Assembly: GCA_037892935.1 (NCBI GenBank) | Contig: JAYXKI010000013.1 | Location: 1,302,001-1,366,000 of the forward strand | DNA length: 64,000 bases | Direction of reading: 5' to 3' | From: Phlebopus portentosus | Lineage: Eukaryota; Basidiomycota; Agaricomycetes; Boletales; Boletinellaceae | Part shown: piece after piece, positions 1-8,677 of the stretch | How the letters are laid out: each line of letters opens with the position of its first letter | Position numbering within the stretch: position 1 is the stretch's first letter | Notes under the pieces: generated by a model | Database searches by the model: none | Told to the model about the DNA's origin: nothing | What the model saw: only the letters and a program-made list of their open reading frames with translations | Translations under genes and position numbers: made by a program

Positions 1-1127
1 TCCGCGATCTTCCTTCTAGAGGGAAGATCTATTGTGTCCGGCCAACGATTCCTCTCGTGATACTCCCGCAATTTCTCTGGGGCATTGCGCAGCCCTTCCA
101 CAGGTTCCCAGGTATTCTCTTCCTCCGGGTAGCCGAGCCATTTAACCTGATACTCCCATTTTCCGTGCCTTTTCCTCATGTCCCGGATCGCTTCAACCTC
201 GTATTCGGTTTCTCCAGCGATAACTTCTGGTGGTGGTCTTGTTCTCTGTGCCGGATCTTTTCTTTCTCGATAGGGAATTAATAGTCCTGCATAGAACACC
301 GGGTGGATCCTCAACTCTTTCGGGAGATCCAACTCGTAGTTGACTAGCCCATGCTTCGCGATAACTTGATAAGGTCCCAGGTTTCTATCTCCTAGCTTCC
401 TCGTGGGAACTAGCAAGGTTAGATTCCGACCATCTAACATAACTTTATCGCCAACTTCGAATGACGGCATCGGGCCTCGGTGTCTATCTGCAAATCTCTT
501 CATTGCGTCTCGTGCCTTCTCCAGCGCCTTTGTTGCTTCTTCTTGATTCTTCTTTCGCATAGCCACATAGTCCTGTGTTCCTCGGATCGGGAGCTTAAAT
601 CCTAATTCCGGCTGGAATCCATACACCAATTCAAATGGCGTCTTGCCTGTACTGGAGTGAGAGCGACTGTTATAGGTGAATTCTGCCATAGGCAAATGTT
701 CGTCCCAGTCGTCTTGCTGCAAGCTGGAATAGCAACGTAACAGCTGTTCCATTTCTTGGTTTACTCGCTCCGTTTGACCATCTGTTTGTGGATGATACGC
801 CGTACTAAGCTTCGTTTCGATCCCGAGGGCCTGGTTCACCTGTTCTGTAAACCGGCTAGCGAATTGAGGTCCCCTGTCGCTGATCACTGTCTTCGGAGTC
901 CCGACCTTACTGTAGACATAATTGATCATTAAGTCCGCAGTGGTCTTCGAGTTTGCTTTTACTGTAGTAGGTATAAAAGTTCCCATTTTAGAGAACCTGT
1001 CTACCACTACTAGTATCGCATTGTTTCCTTTGCTCGTTGTTGGAAGTCCGGTGACATAGTCCATAGTAATCTCGTCGTAGGGCCTTGTCGCTATCTGCAA
1101 TGGTTGCAGCGGTGGTTGCGTCTTTCC
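1..1127 (-). CDS. pol: Element A Pol, distal part: integrase core, GPY/F region and chromodomain (partial)
   Basis: Hand translation shows the pol frame reopening immediately after a single TGA (1130-1128) and staying open for 375 codons to the window edge. The integrase catalytic core carries the expected acidic residues in TMDYVTGL, ISDRGPQF and TERVNQE. A C-terminal integrase region with a GDRNLGPYQV motif follows. Near 60-240 lies a chromodomain with EYEVEAIRDMR and YQVKWLGYPEENTWEP, including the aromatic and acidic positions typical of chromoviruses. In that group the chromodomain directs integration towards marked heterochromatin. The real C-terminus and the 3' LTR are beyond position 1. 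Without readthrough of the TGA this part would not be made. Confidence 0.85.
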
Positions 1128-4100
1128 TCATCGCGCTTTCGTCCTCTGGCACACGTCGCATGTGCGCACATATTCTTCGACCCATTCCCTCATCTTCGGC
1201 CACCAAACTCTTCTTTCCAGTTTGTCTATAGTCTTCTGTAACCCCGGGTGTCCCGACGCCGGTGCGTCGTGGCACTGTCGTACAATTTCCTTCTTAACTT
1301 CTTCATCTGGTGGGATAACCAATTTATCATCCTTCCACCAATATCCTTCTTCGAACGTTCCGATTGCTTGCTCTTTGGATTGTTCATAGGCGTTTCGAAT
1401 CTTCTCTCCCAGTTCAGGACCCCCTGTAAGCTCAAATACCCGTACTGTGCGCATGGGCAAGTCCGATGTTCTGAACAATTGCGGAGGAAGTAGGACTTGT
1501 TCTGGCTGGTCCTCTTGGCCCTGTTCATAGTCTGGCCTTCTTGATAATGCGTCCGCTCGTGAATTCTTGGTTCCAGGTCGATACTCGATTCGAAATCGAA
1601 ATCTGCTGAGAAATGTCGCCCATCTTGCCTGGCGGCCACTTAGTTTCCTAGCTCCCATGAAATACCGAAGGTTCGCTTGGTCGCTAACCACTCGAATCTC
1701 ATGTTTCGCTCCTTCCAGGTGGTGCCTCCAGTTGCTCAGGGCCTTGACAATCGCTAGTAATTCCTTGTCCATTACTGGATAGTTATTTTCGGCATCTCGA
1801 TAGGTGTTCGACCAATATCCAATGGGGTGCAAAATTTCATCATCCCCGAGCTGCGAGAGCACGGCTCCCATCGCAAAGTTTGACGCGTCGGTCTCCAGCA
1901 CAAATTGCTTCTCGTGATCCGGTCGTACTAGCATTGGCGCAGTGGTGAAAGCTTCCTTGAGTTTCCTAACGCTTTCCTGTTGTCGTTCTCCCCAAGTAAA
2001 TGTCTTCTTGCCAGACATAAGTTCCGTAAGTGGCCTAGCGATCTTGGCGAAGCCTTCGATAAATTTTCGGTAGAAGTTTGCAAAACCGATAAACTTTCGA
2101 ATGTCTCGCTTGCTTGATAAATCCGGCCATTCTTGGACTGCCTTTACCTTGTAGGGGTCCATCTGCATGCCCGACTGGTTGACCACAAATCCTAAATAGT
2201 CGAGTTCCTTCTTTCCGAAGTAGCACTTCTCTGGTTTGCAGAAGAAGTCTGCTTCCCTTAACCTGCGCAATACCTCTGCTAGCAGGTCCCAATGTTTCTG
2301 TTCCGTTTCCGCATAGACTATAATGTCATCCAAATAAATGAGTATGCCCTGCCCAATCATGTCTTGAAAGAGCTCGTTCATTGCACGTTGGAATACCGCA
2401 GGTGCATTCATTAATCCGAATTGCATTACCATCGGCTGGTATACTCCCATGTGAGTCCTGAAGGCGGCATACTTCTCATGCCCAGGGTGTATTCGAATGT
2501 TGTTGTACCCACTTCGCAAATCCAGCGTAGAGAACCATTTGGCATGTGCAAGATCGTCTGGGAGCATATGTAACAGAGGCATCGGTTGGTGGTCTGGAAT
2601 AACCACCGCGTTCAGCCCTCTATAGTCGATAACAATTCTATACTCCGGCTTGCCATCCTTTCCTATCGTCTTCTTGGCTATGACAAATACCGGTGCACAA
2701 GTGTTCGCCTTTTCTTCAGCTGGTACTCGGTTTCCCACAACACGAATCCATCCCTTCTTCAGGTCCTCGCGAATCCATTCTTCTACCGCTCGCTTTTCAG
2801 CAGGAGCGAGTGGATATACCGGTCCAGGTTTCGGGAGCTCAGCCCCTGGTAGGAGCTCGATCTTCATGTCCCATTGTCCCGACCTTGGCAGCCGTTTGGC
2901 GGCGTCTTTGTCGAACCTATCCCTGAACTCCCATATTTGTTTCGGAAGAACTTCTTCGAGAGATTTGTCGCCCGCAGAGTCTGCCATCCTTTCATCGAGT
3001 GCTTTCTCTTGCGCATATTTCTGAGCTATGCTGTTATACTTGAGAAGGCGTTCTCTCCTGGATGCGACTTGTCGATGCTCTAGACGGCGAATCCAGTGAG
3101 GAGGCTTGGGTGACCTTCCTCTTCGAGAGGTGTCCTCTGCTTCCGCTGAGGTAGCAGGCTTGTGCGATCTTAGAATACCCTTGAACTCCGTCTCGGATCC
3201 AGCTCTTCTCTCTAGCACTTTTCCTTCCACTTTGGGCGGCTGCATGACCGAGTCAACAGGCGTGCGCCATCGGCGCCTCTTCTGCCCCTGCGAGAGCCCC
3301 TGCTCCATCGCGGCATAATTCGAAATGAACCTGTTACCTTTACCGTTTGTTTTCCCTGTCGGAGCAGGGCCCTGCATTTGGTTCTTAAACCGTGGTCTTC
3401 GCGGGCGCACTTGAGCTCCCGAAGCTAGCCTACTTGATGATTGCGGCGTACTAACTTCGGCCCTGTGCCAATTGAGTGGGACTACCCTCCCTTTGGGGTG
3501 GACCACTTTCCTAGACACTAGCCTACCCTTGAACGGCGTCTTATGTCTAGTCACTCCTCGGTCTCTCGTAGGAGGAGATCTCGCTAGGTGGCCGAACCTA
3601 GTACGCTTCGTAGCCTTAGTTCTACGGCGCTCCCGACCCGAAGTACTCCTGCTTGTACCTCTGCTTCGTGTGGTGAAGCTTACCGACTGCTTTTGCACTG
3701 CCAGGGTTGAGTCATTGTGGCCCTCGTGCACGGATGGAGGAGTCCACTCCACCCTTATACTCCTTATGACAGGGTTTGAATCCGTACCACTTTCTTTGCT
3801 CTTCTGTCGACGCATCTTGAGAGGATCAGGTGCATAGTGTCCAGGCTTTCCTCCTTTAGGTGGTACACTAGGCTTCTTCCTTCTACTCGTATCAGATCCT
3901 TCTGCGTCGATTGTCATTTGTGCCTGTATTTCTTCCCGCACTCTTGCTTGGTCTTCAGATGTTGTTGGTGAGGTCGTTGTTCCCAGGCCTCCCTGAATCG
4001 CTATCAGCTGAAGACGCGCCGTATACATGCCGCCATATTCATCAAGGAGTTCATCATGTTTGGCGCCCTTGTCCATTTCTCTGACCATGGTGCGGTATAC

Positions 4101-4979
4101 TGCACCATCTGCATCCTCGAGACTGTTAAAGTTGTGCCAGTTTTGATCGTCCTTCGTTATTCGGCACTTGTCCCCGAACCAAAAGAATCTCCATCTTCCT
4201 TCTTGCTTAGCGAAGGAGAGTTCTGGCGGCTTGTGCATGGCTTCTTCGAACATGACCAGCGGTGCTGCTGATTCCTTTTCTTTTCCCTTGTCTGGTGGTA
4301 CGATCGTAGGTTCTTCTTCTACGTCTTCCTTCTCGGTTTCTTGTCCTGTTTCGATGTCGCTGTGGTAATAGATCCTAGTTTCCCAAGCTTCTTCCTTTTC
4401 ATCATCGGCATCCCATTCGGGTGGAATGTAGTCTGGAATTCTTCGCCATCTTCTGCATTTCCGGAGCTTCCTTGGGGCTAGGATTAGCTGTATGGAACGC
4501 AATCGTGCCGTTCCATTAAATGCAATTTCCTTCCCGCCTTTGCGAAGAATCCCCTTTGTCCAGTCGATAGTTGGCTTATGCTGTTCAAGCCAATCATTTC
4601 CTATGAGAAACTTGTCTTCGTGTGTATCCACCACTGCGATGTCCATTAAACCTCTTGTAATCTCTGTGTCCACTATTGCTCTGACGTTCCGAGTCCATCC
4701 ACCATGATTAATCGATCCATCGGCATTCCGGATGGTATAATTACCTTCTGCAGGCACTGTTCTCAGCCCTAGGCTCTGTACAACCATGGGGCTAATAGTA
4801 GTGATCGCAGATCCGGAGTCAATCATAGCCGAGAGATTAACCTTTTTCTGTCCCTGAATGACGTCAATGGGTATAGTGGGATGGTTGGAGTTTGGTCTAG
4901 CAATAGTCCATCGGCGCTTTATCTCTTGTGTGTCCTTCGAGCCCTCGCCAGTGTCCGATGTTGACTGGTGGCCCTTCAA
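1128..4979 (-). CDS. pol: Element A Pol: protease, reverse transcriptase, RNase H, integrase zinc finger
   Basis: 1,283 codons ending at a premature TGA. Domains in order: retropepsin-like protease with AMIDSGSAI (catalytic Asp near residue 54); a long basic linker; reverse transcriptase with IDYRGLN, FGLMNAPAVF and the YLDD box near residue 880; RNase H starting at LETDASNFAMG near 1030; and the H2C2 integrase zinc finger near 1235-1280. The frame begins with TTG, not ATG, and overlaps the last gag codons, so it is probably reached by -1 frameshifting at 4985-4979. The terminal TGA falls where CGA (Arg) fits, so one C-to-T change, plausibly CpG deamination, would explain it. The frame resumes at once downstream. 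Confidence 0.9.
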   Translation of the reverse strand: MKGHQSTSDTGEGSKDTQEIKRRWTIARPNSNHPTIPIDVIQGQKKVNLSAMIDSGSAITTISPMVVQSLGLRTVPAEGNYTIRNADGSINHGGWTRNVRAIVDTEITRGLMDIAVVDTHEDKFLIGNDWLEQHKPTIDWTKGILRKGGKEIAFNGTARLRSIQLILAPRKLRKCRRWRRIPDYIPPEWDADDEKEEAWETRIYYHSDIETGQETEKEDVEEEPTIVPPDKGKEKESAAPLVMFEEAMHKPPELSFAKQEGRWRFFWFGDKCRITKDDQNWHNFNSLEDADGAVYRTMVREMDKGAKHDELLDEYGGMYTARLQLIAIQGGLGTTTSPTTSEDQARVREEIQAQMTIDAEGSDTSRRKKPSVPPKGGKPGHYAPDPLKMRRQKSKESGTDSNPVIRSIRVEWTPPSVHEGHNDSTLAVQKQSVSFTTRSRGTSRSTSGRERRRTKATKRTRFGHLARSPPTRDRGVTRHKTPFKGRLVSRKVVHPKGRVVPLNWHRAEVSTPQSSSRLASGAQVRPRRPRFKNQMQGPAPTGKTNGKGNRFISNYAAMEQGLSQGQKRRRWRTPVDSVMQPPKVEGKVLERRAGSETEFKGILRSHKPATSAEAEDTSRRGRSPKPPHWIRRLEHRQVASRRERLLKYNSIAQKYAQEKALDERMADSAGDKSLEEVLPKQIWEFRDRFDKDAAKRLPRSGQWDMKIELLPGAELPKPGPVYPLAPAEKRAVEEWIREDLKKGWIRVVGNRVPAEEKANTCAPVFVIAKKTIGKDGKPEYRIVIDYRGLNAVVIPDHQPMPLLHMLPDDLAHAKWFSTLDLRSGYNNIRIHPGHEKYAAFRTHMGVYQPMVMQFGLMNAPAVFQRAMNELFQDMIGQGILIYLDDIIVYAETEQKHWDLLAEVLRRLREADFFCKPEKCYFGKKELDYLGFVVNQSGMQMDPYKVKAVQEWPDLSSKRDIRKFIGFANFYRKFIEGFAKIARPLTELMSGKKTFTWGERQQESVRKLKEAFTTAPMLVRPDHEKQFVLETDASNFAMGAVLSQLGDDEILHPIGYWSNTYRDAENNYPVMDKELLAIVKALSNWRHHLEGAKHEIRVVSDQANLRYFMGARKLSGRQARWATFLSRFRFRIEYRPGTKNSRADALSRRPDYEQGQEDQPEQVLLPPQLFRTSDLPMRTVRVFELTGGPELGEKIRNAYEQSKEQAIGTFEEGYWWKDDKLVIPPDEEVKKEIVRQCHDAPASGHPGLQKTIDKLERRVWWPKMREWVEEYVRTCDVCQRTKAR

Positions 4980-5998
4980 AAATCCTCCTCGGAATCCTCC
5001 TCGAGGGCATACGAAGCCCGTTCCTTACGCTTTGGTAACTTCGTTTTCTTGTCCAGTAGTTCCTCCATTTCAGAATCGCTGCTAATCCCAACTTCCCGGC
5101 GTTTTAGGAAGCGGCCAGTCTTGCCAGATCGTCTCTTCTGCACCCGTCTCTTGTAGTTGGTTCGGTGTCCACGGCTTCCCTGTGTGTCTCGCCCTACATT
5201 ATTGCAGTCCCGTGCGAAGTGACCTGTCTTGCCGCATGCCCAGCATATCCCGGCATCTCCTCGGGACCCCCTAGTAAAGCGCCTAGACATGTCGATGTCC
5301 ATAGGCTCACCCAGAAACTCAGCTGGACGGCGAGCTTCTGGGGGCACTGGTGTGTACGATACTGCCTGCCCATCTTTAAACATAGGGGTGTACTTCCTAT
5401 TGCTGCCTATCACCTTGGCAGCCATCAGACTGGCCTCCAGATTACTAGCGTTCTCCTTCCATTGGTTCAGGTCCCATTCTGGGTGGTCTGTATTCGTAAG
5501 CAGGGCCTTTAGGATCGCTTGATTGAGTCCTCTCTTGTACTCGTAAATCAGTGCCTGATGATCGTAGTGCTTTGGCAGCCTCATCCTAATGTCGTCAAAG
5601 GCCCTGTTATACTGCTTCACCCGCGCCCGTTCCTGATAAATCGTCCTAATATTCCGCTCGGCTTCTTCTTGAAGTCCAAAAATGCCATTGTGGTTGAGCG
5701 CTAATTCGTTCCATAGATCGTCCTCGTCGTCCCATCCACCCTTCTTGTCCATAACAAGCTTGCCATCCGCATCTCGCTTGTAGGTGGAGACCAATTGATT
5801 TCTGTTTACGGCCCACTTGCCATTAACCCAAGTCTGAGCTTGACCTCGCAGACATTCCAAAATAATCTTAACCCTCTTGACTGGGTCGCTCGGATGTTTT
5901 TCATTCAACCGGCTGATCATTTGATTCTGGAAGTTCTCAAGCGACTCGTAAGGGTTTCCCTTAAACAAGGGATACTTCATGATATCTTTGTTTGACAT
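4976..5998 (-). CDS. gag: Element A Gag (capsid and nucleocapsid)
   Basis: 340 codons starting with ATG (MSNKD) and ending at the TGA beside the frameshift site. The N-terminal two thirds is a helical retrotransposon Gag core: YESLENFQNQMISRL, a conserved QAQTWVNG segment and KQYNRAFDDIRMRLP. A zinc knuckle of the CX2CX4HX4C type (CWACGKTGHFARDC) sits near residues 253-266, followed by an Arg/Lys-rich tail and an acidic end. Gag assembles the particle and the knuckle binds genomic RNA. The frame is intact. It overlaps pol by 4 nt, supporting translational coupling by frameshift. Confidence 0.9.
   Translation of the reverse strand: MSNKDIMKYPLFKGNPYESLENFQNQMISRLNEKHPSDPVKRVKIILECLRGQAQTWVNGKWAVNRNQLVSTYKRDADGKLVMDKKGGWDDEDDLWNELALNHNGIFGLQEEAERNIRTIYQERARVKQYNRAFDDIRMRLPKHYDHQALIYEYKRGLNQAILKALLTNTDHPEWDLNQWKENASNLEASLMAAKVIGSNRKYTPMFKDGQAVSYTPVPPEARRPAEFLGEPMDIDMSRRFTRGSRGDAGICWACGKTGHFARDCNNVGRDTQGSRGHRTNYKRRVQKRRSGKTGRFLKRREVGISSDSEMEELLDKKTKLPKRKERASYALEEDSEEDF
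4979..4985 (-). promoter_or_regulatory. -1 frameshift heptamer GGATTTT at the gag/pol junction of A
   Basis: In gag frame the sequence reads G GAT TTT TGA, so the heptamer directly abuts the gag stop codon. Slipping back one base after TTT enters TTG AAG GGC, exactly the pol frame. GGAUUUU is a known -1 slippery heptamer (red clover necrotic mosaic virus). Activity here is inferred. Confidence 0.6.
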
Positions 5999-6195
5999 AA
6001 TGACCTAGACGAATTCAACCAACATTTTTATGAGTATCACCTTCTTTCAGCGCATTACAATAATACATGGTTTAGTAACTAAGTTATCCAGCGAGTACCA
6101 CCTCCGCTTTCCAACTAGCCACCTTACCCTTCCTCCCCGGTCGGTTCTTGGGCGTCTTCCTTCCTCCTGGCAAGCTCCCAGCTCTAAACCAGGGC

Positions 6196-8112
6196 CTATC
6201 TCCCTTCTTCCCGAGCTTCGTATCGTTCCTCGCCGCTTTCGTGTTCCTCGCTTTCCTCTTCTGTCTCCCAGTCGTCGTTTGCATCGAAGTACTCTTGATC
6301 CTCGCTGGTTGGCTCTTCTATGTCATTACCTCGCACCCAAACTACCCTCGCCATATTCGCTACCCCCTGCCTCGGTGGTCCCTCTCGTATATCGAGAGAG
6401 ATCGATGGTATAGGGCAGCTGTTAGGACGAATGATAGGACCATAAATATAATCAGAGTCTGGGGAGTACTCACTGACCGCCTGGAGCCTTGCTTCTCTCT
6501 CCTCGAGCTCAAAAGCACTCAGAGTAGGCGATCCCGGCGGCGAGTCCTGGTGCGGGTGCTGGAGGTGGTTCCTTTCGACGTAGTGGCCGTTCCATCCCAG
6601 CCGTTGGATTGCTCCCTCGACGAGCTCTCCTTGCTCGTTCCACATGAGCTCCCGGATTCCCGTGCCATACCCCGTCTCTGCTGTGTTGTCCGCCTCCCAT
6701 GCTTCCCCAGCATCGGGAGGCGGTCCCCATCCGTCGTTGGATGGCCAGGGCCTTGGCGACTCCGGGATTACCCCTCTCAGCAGTTCTTCAGCTTGCTGGT
6801 CCAGGCTTCCGGGTTGGGCGTCTGTGGAGAGGTAGTCCGGGAGGTCTTCTTCTTCTTCCACTTCGATGCTTTCTTCGACTTCTTGTTCCTCTTCGTGGGC
6901 GAGCGCAGCCGGCGCTACCAGCCCTCCTTCTGCAACTACCTCAGCGACGTAGCTCCTTCCAACTTCTACTGCTTGCTGTCGCAACTGCGACGACGGTTGT
7001 CCTGTTCGAGTGTCCGTTCCTCCTGGTTCCCCGCTTTGGCGAATGATATCGACCATCTGATCTACAAAGCGTTCCCTCGCTGGGATCAGGCCGGGCATCT
7101 GGTCGTCGTCGGAGTCCGAGCTCACGCTTTCAAAGCGGCTAGCTAGACCTAGGCCTCTACCTTGCAGCGGGGAGTCAGGGCTCAACCTTGCCCCTCCTCG
7201 CCTAGCTCGCTGCGTCAGGTAGGATTGACGAAGCCTAATCGTTTGTTGGATCCGACGAATACCTTCCGTGATCGAGTACTGGGCCGCGAGTTCTTCCTCG
7301 GCATTACTGATCCGGGCTCGAATGGCCTCGACCTGTTCGACCAGGTAGCTAGCCTGCGTGTGTAACTGCAGGAAGTCCGTACCAGTGAGCCGAATAATCT
7401 CTTGCTGGGAGTTGACCACTTGTTGAGCAAGGGCTGACTGACTGCCCTGAATGGCCATTGTTACCGCTCCCAGAATACGAGCCTGAAGAATACCGAACGC
7501 GTAGTTGATCCGTACGTCACGCTGTTCGCCTTCTCGCCTGAGGTTGGTGATGACTGCCTCGGTGATTGCATCCCCGACATGTCCCTGGATATGTGCCAGA
7601 AACTCCCCCAGTGTCTGTCCTTCTACGGTAAGGTTCTCGGAGTATTGAGAGCCCATGTCGTAGAGTCGAGCGACAGTAGCTGTGAGAGTTCTGAGGGACC
7701 GATCAACGCTAGTAAGTCGATTGTCGAGGTCGATGACGGCGTGTCGCAGGGCGGAGACAACTTGGTTGGGTTGCCCGTCAGCACTGACCATTCGGTCCAA
7801 GCGTCCGTGTAGACTGTCGAGTCGTTCGCTGATACGTGCCAGAGCGGATTCCATACGTTCTCCAGGTCCGAGTTGAGGAACTGCCAGTCGTTGAGTTTGG
7901 AGTAGAAATCTCCGACCGGCACGACGGAATGGGGAACTTCTTTCGTTGTCTTGCCGTTCCACCCACGTCCATAGCGTTCCAAAGCCTCGAAGAAGGCTGA
8001 TTCGACCTCGGAGTTGTTGAGTAATGACGTATACCATGGAAGAAAACCAGACGATGCAGAGTGTAAACCAGAGACTAGACCAACCAACTTGCCACAGTTC
8101 CATCGGTGACAT
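6196..8112 (-). CDS. Extra ORF of element A, C-terminal frame: coiled-coil, acidic-tailed protein of unknown function
   Basis: 638 codons from an ATG at 8112. From about 7860 downwards the frame looks coding: long amphipathic helices (ERMESALARISERLDSLHG and following) predicted by eye as coiled coil, a charged linker, Glu-rich runs, and an acidic C-terminus (DDWETEEESEEHESGEER). It ends 198 bp upstream of gag. The first 85 or so residues, which would include a hydrophobic segment near the N-terminus, overlap another frame (7623-8540) that looks more protein-like there. I think the two frames are parts of one product joined by a short intron or a 1-2 nt indel near 7855-7862. I do not recognise the family. 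It lies between PBS and gag, where Ty3 elements normally have only a leader. Confidence 0.6.
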   Translation of the reverse strand: MSPMELWQVGWSSLWFTLCIVWFSSMVYVITQQLRGRISLLRGFGTLWTWVERQDNERSSPFRRAGRRFLLQTQRLAVPQLGPGERMESALARISERLDSLHGRLDRMVSADGQPNQVVSALRHAVIDLDNRLTSVDRSLRTLTATVARLYDMGSQYSENLTVEGQTLGEFLAHIQGHVGDAITEAVITNLRREGEQRDVRINYAFGILQARILGAVTMAIQGSQSALAQQVVNSQQEIIRLTGTDFLQLHTQASYLVEQVEAIRARISNAEEELAAQYSITEGIRRIQQTIRLRQSYLTQRARRGGARLSPDSPLQGRGLGLASRFESVSSDSDDDQMPGLIPARERFVDQMVDIIRQSGEPGGTDTRTGQPSSQLRQQAVEVGRSYVAEVVAEGGLVAPAALAHEEEQEVEESIEVEEEEDLPDYLSTDAQPGSLDQQAEELLRGVIPESPRPWPSNDGWGPPPDAGEAWEADNTAETGYGTGIRELMWNEQGELVEGAIQRLGWNGHYVERNHLQHPHQDSPPGSPTLSAFELEEREARLQAVSEYSPDSDYIYGPIIRPNSCPIPSISLDIREGPPRQGVANMARVVWVRGNDIEEPTSEDQEYFDANDDWETEEESEEHESGEERYEAREEGR

Positions 8113-8540
8113 AGTTGTTTCGCAGTAGTATAGTTGCCTTGATAAACTTGTAAAAGGACTTGATGGAGGAAATGAGAATGTTCGAGTAAGGTGTATTCGA
8201 ACGCTTTATATTCCTGACACAGAGCGAGTAGTTCTTCTTCAACCGGCGTAGGACCTCTGAGTGCTTCCCAATTAAAACTGTGTCCGTTCAATAGGTTGTC
8301 CGCGTGTACAAGCAAGAACTTCCTCCCAACTCTTTCGTGTCTTTCGGCGTTGATTCGAAGCTCCAGGGCGGATAGTATAACCGACCGGTAGGGTTCTAGG
8401 ATAGGGGTGTTTGAGTGCTTCTTACCTCGATAGAAGTTTATTGTGCGAAACGCCGAATTGACTTCTTCCTTGAATGTATGGAGCGCTCTAACAAAACTCC
8501 GATGGAGTGTGTAAGCCTGCTTTAGCCGTCGACGATACGC
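7623..8540 (-). CDS. Extra ORF of element A, N-terminal frame
   Basis: This frame is open from just after TAA (8543-8541) for over 300 codons and has no ATG in its first 300. The segment from 8540 to about 7860 looks globular and coding (for example EPYRSVILSALELRINAE, FNWEALRGPTPVEEELL, SEVESAFFEALERYGRGW), with mixed hydrophobic and charged residues. Beyond 7860 it turns Ser/Thr/Pro-rich, as an off-frame would, while the other frame becomes coiled-coil. The start is unresolved. The only ATG between the transcription start and this frame (8574-8572) opens a 7-codon ORF, and it lies inside a possible 54-nt intron (GTAAGT at 8608, TTAG ending 8555). Initiation could be non-AUG or use an unseen exon. 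Confidence 0.5.
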   Translation of the reverse strand, partial: AYRRRLKQAYTLHRSFVRALHTFKEEVNSAFRTINFYRGKKHSNTPILEPYRSVILSALELRINAERHERVGRKFLLVHADNLLNGHSFNWEALRGPTPVEEELLALCQEYKAFEYTLLEHSHFLHQVLLQVYQGNYTTAKQLCHRWNCGKLVGLVSGLHSASSGFLPWYTSLLNNSEVESAFFEALERYGRGWNGKTTKEVPHSVVPVGDFYSKLNDWQFLNSDLENVWNPLWHVSANDSTVYTDAWTEWSVLTGNPTKLSPPCDTPSSTSTIDLLALIGPSELSQLLSLDSTTWALNTPRTLP

Positions 8541-8664
8541 TTATCGATGATCAGCTAATTGTATGAACAGGCATAGAAGAAACCCTCCCAGGGCAGAGCA
8601 ATACTTACTGATCAATAGTGGGTATTGCACTATGAAACAGCAAGATTGTTTATCCCAGGATTGG

Positions 8665-8675
8665 AGCAAAATTAT
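8665..8675 (-). promoter_or_regulatory. Self-priming primer-binding site of element A
   Basis: In sense this 11-mer is ATAATTTTGCT, two bases inside the 5' LTR end (CCTAACA at 8684-8678). It is the exact reverse complement of AGCAAAATTAT at 8893-8883 in the LTR, 36 nt downstream of the TATA box start. In Tf1 of fission yeast the first 11 nt of the mRNA anneal to the PBS and prime reverse transcription; the match in length and place supports the same mechanism. Confidence 0.75.
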
Positions 8676-8677
8676 AA

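Noticed and set aside
6148..7146. 332-codon plus-strand ORF opposite the extra ORF of A
   Set aside because: It mirrors the minus-strand coiled-coil frame, has biased Arg/Leu/Phe composition, and no independent support.
8026..8112. N-terminal membrane anchor in the 638-codon frame of A
   Set aside because: The hydrophobic stretch lies where the other overlapping frame looks more protein-like, so it may not be translated.
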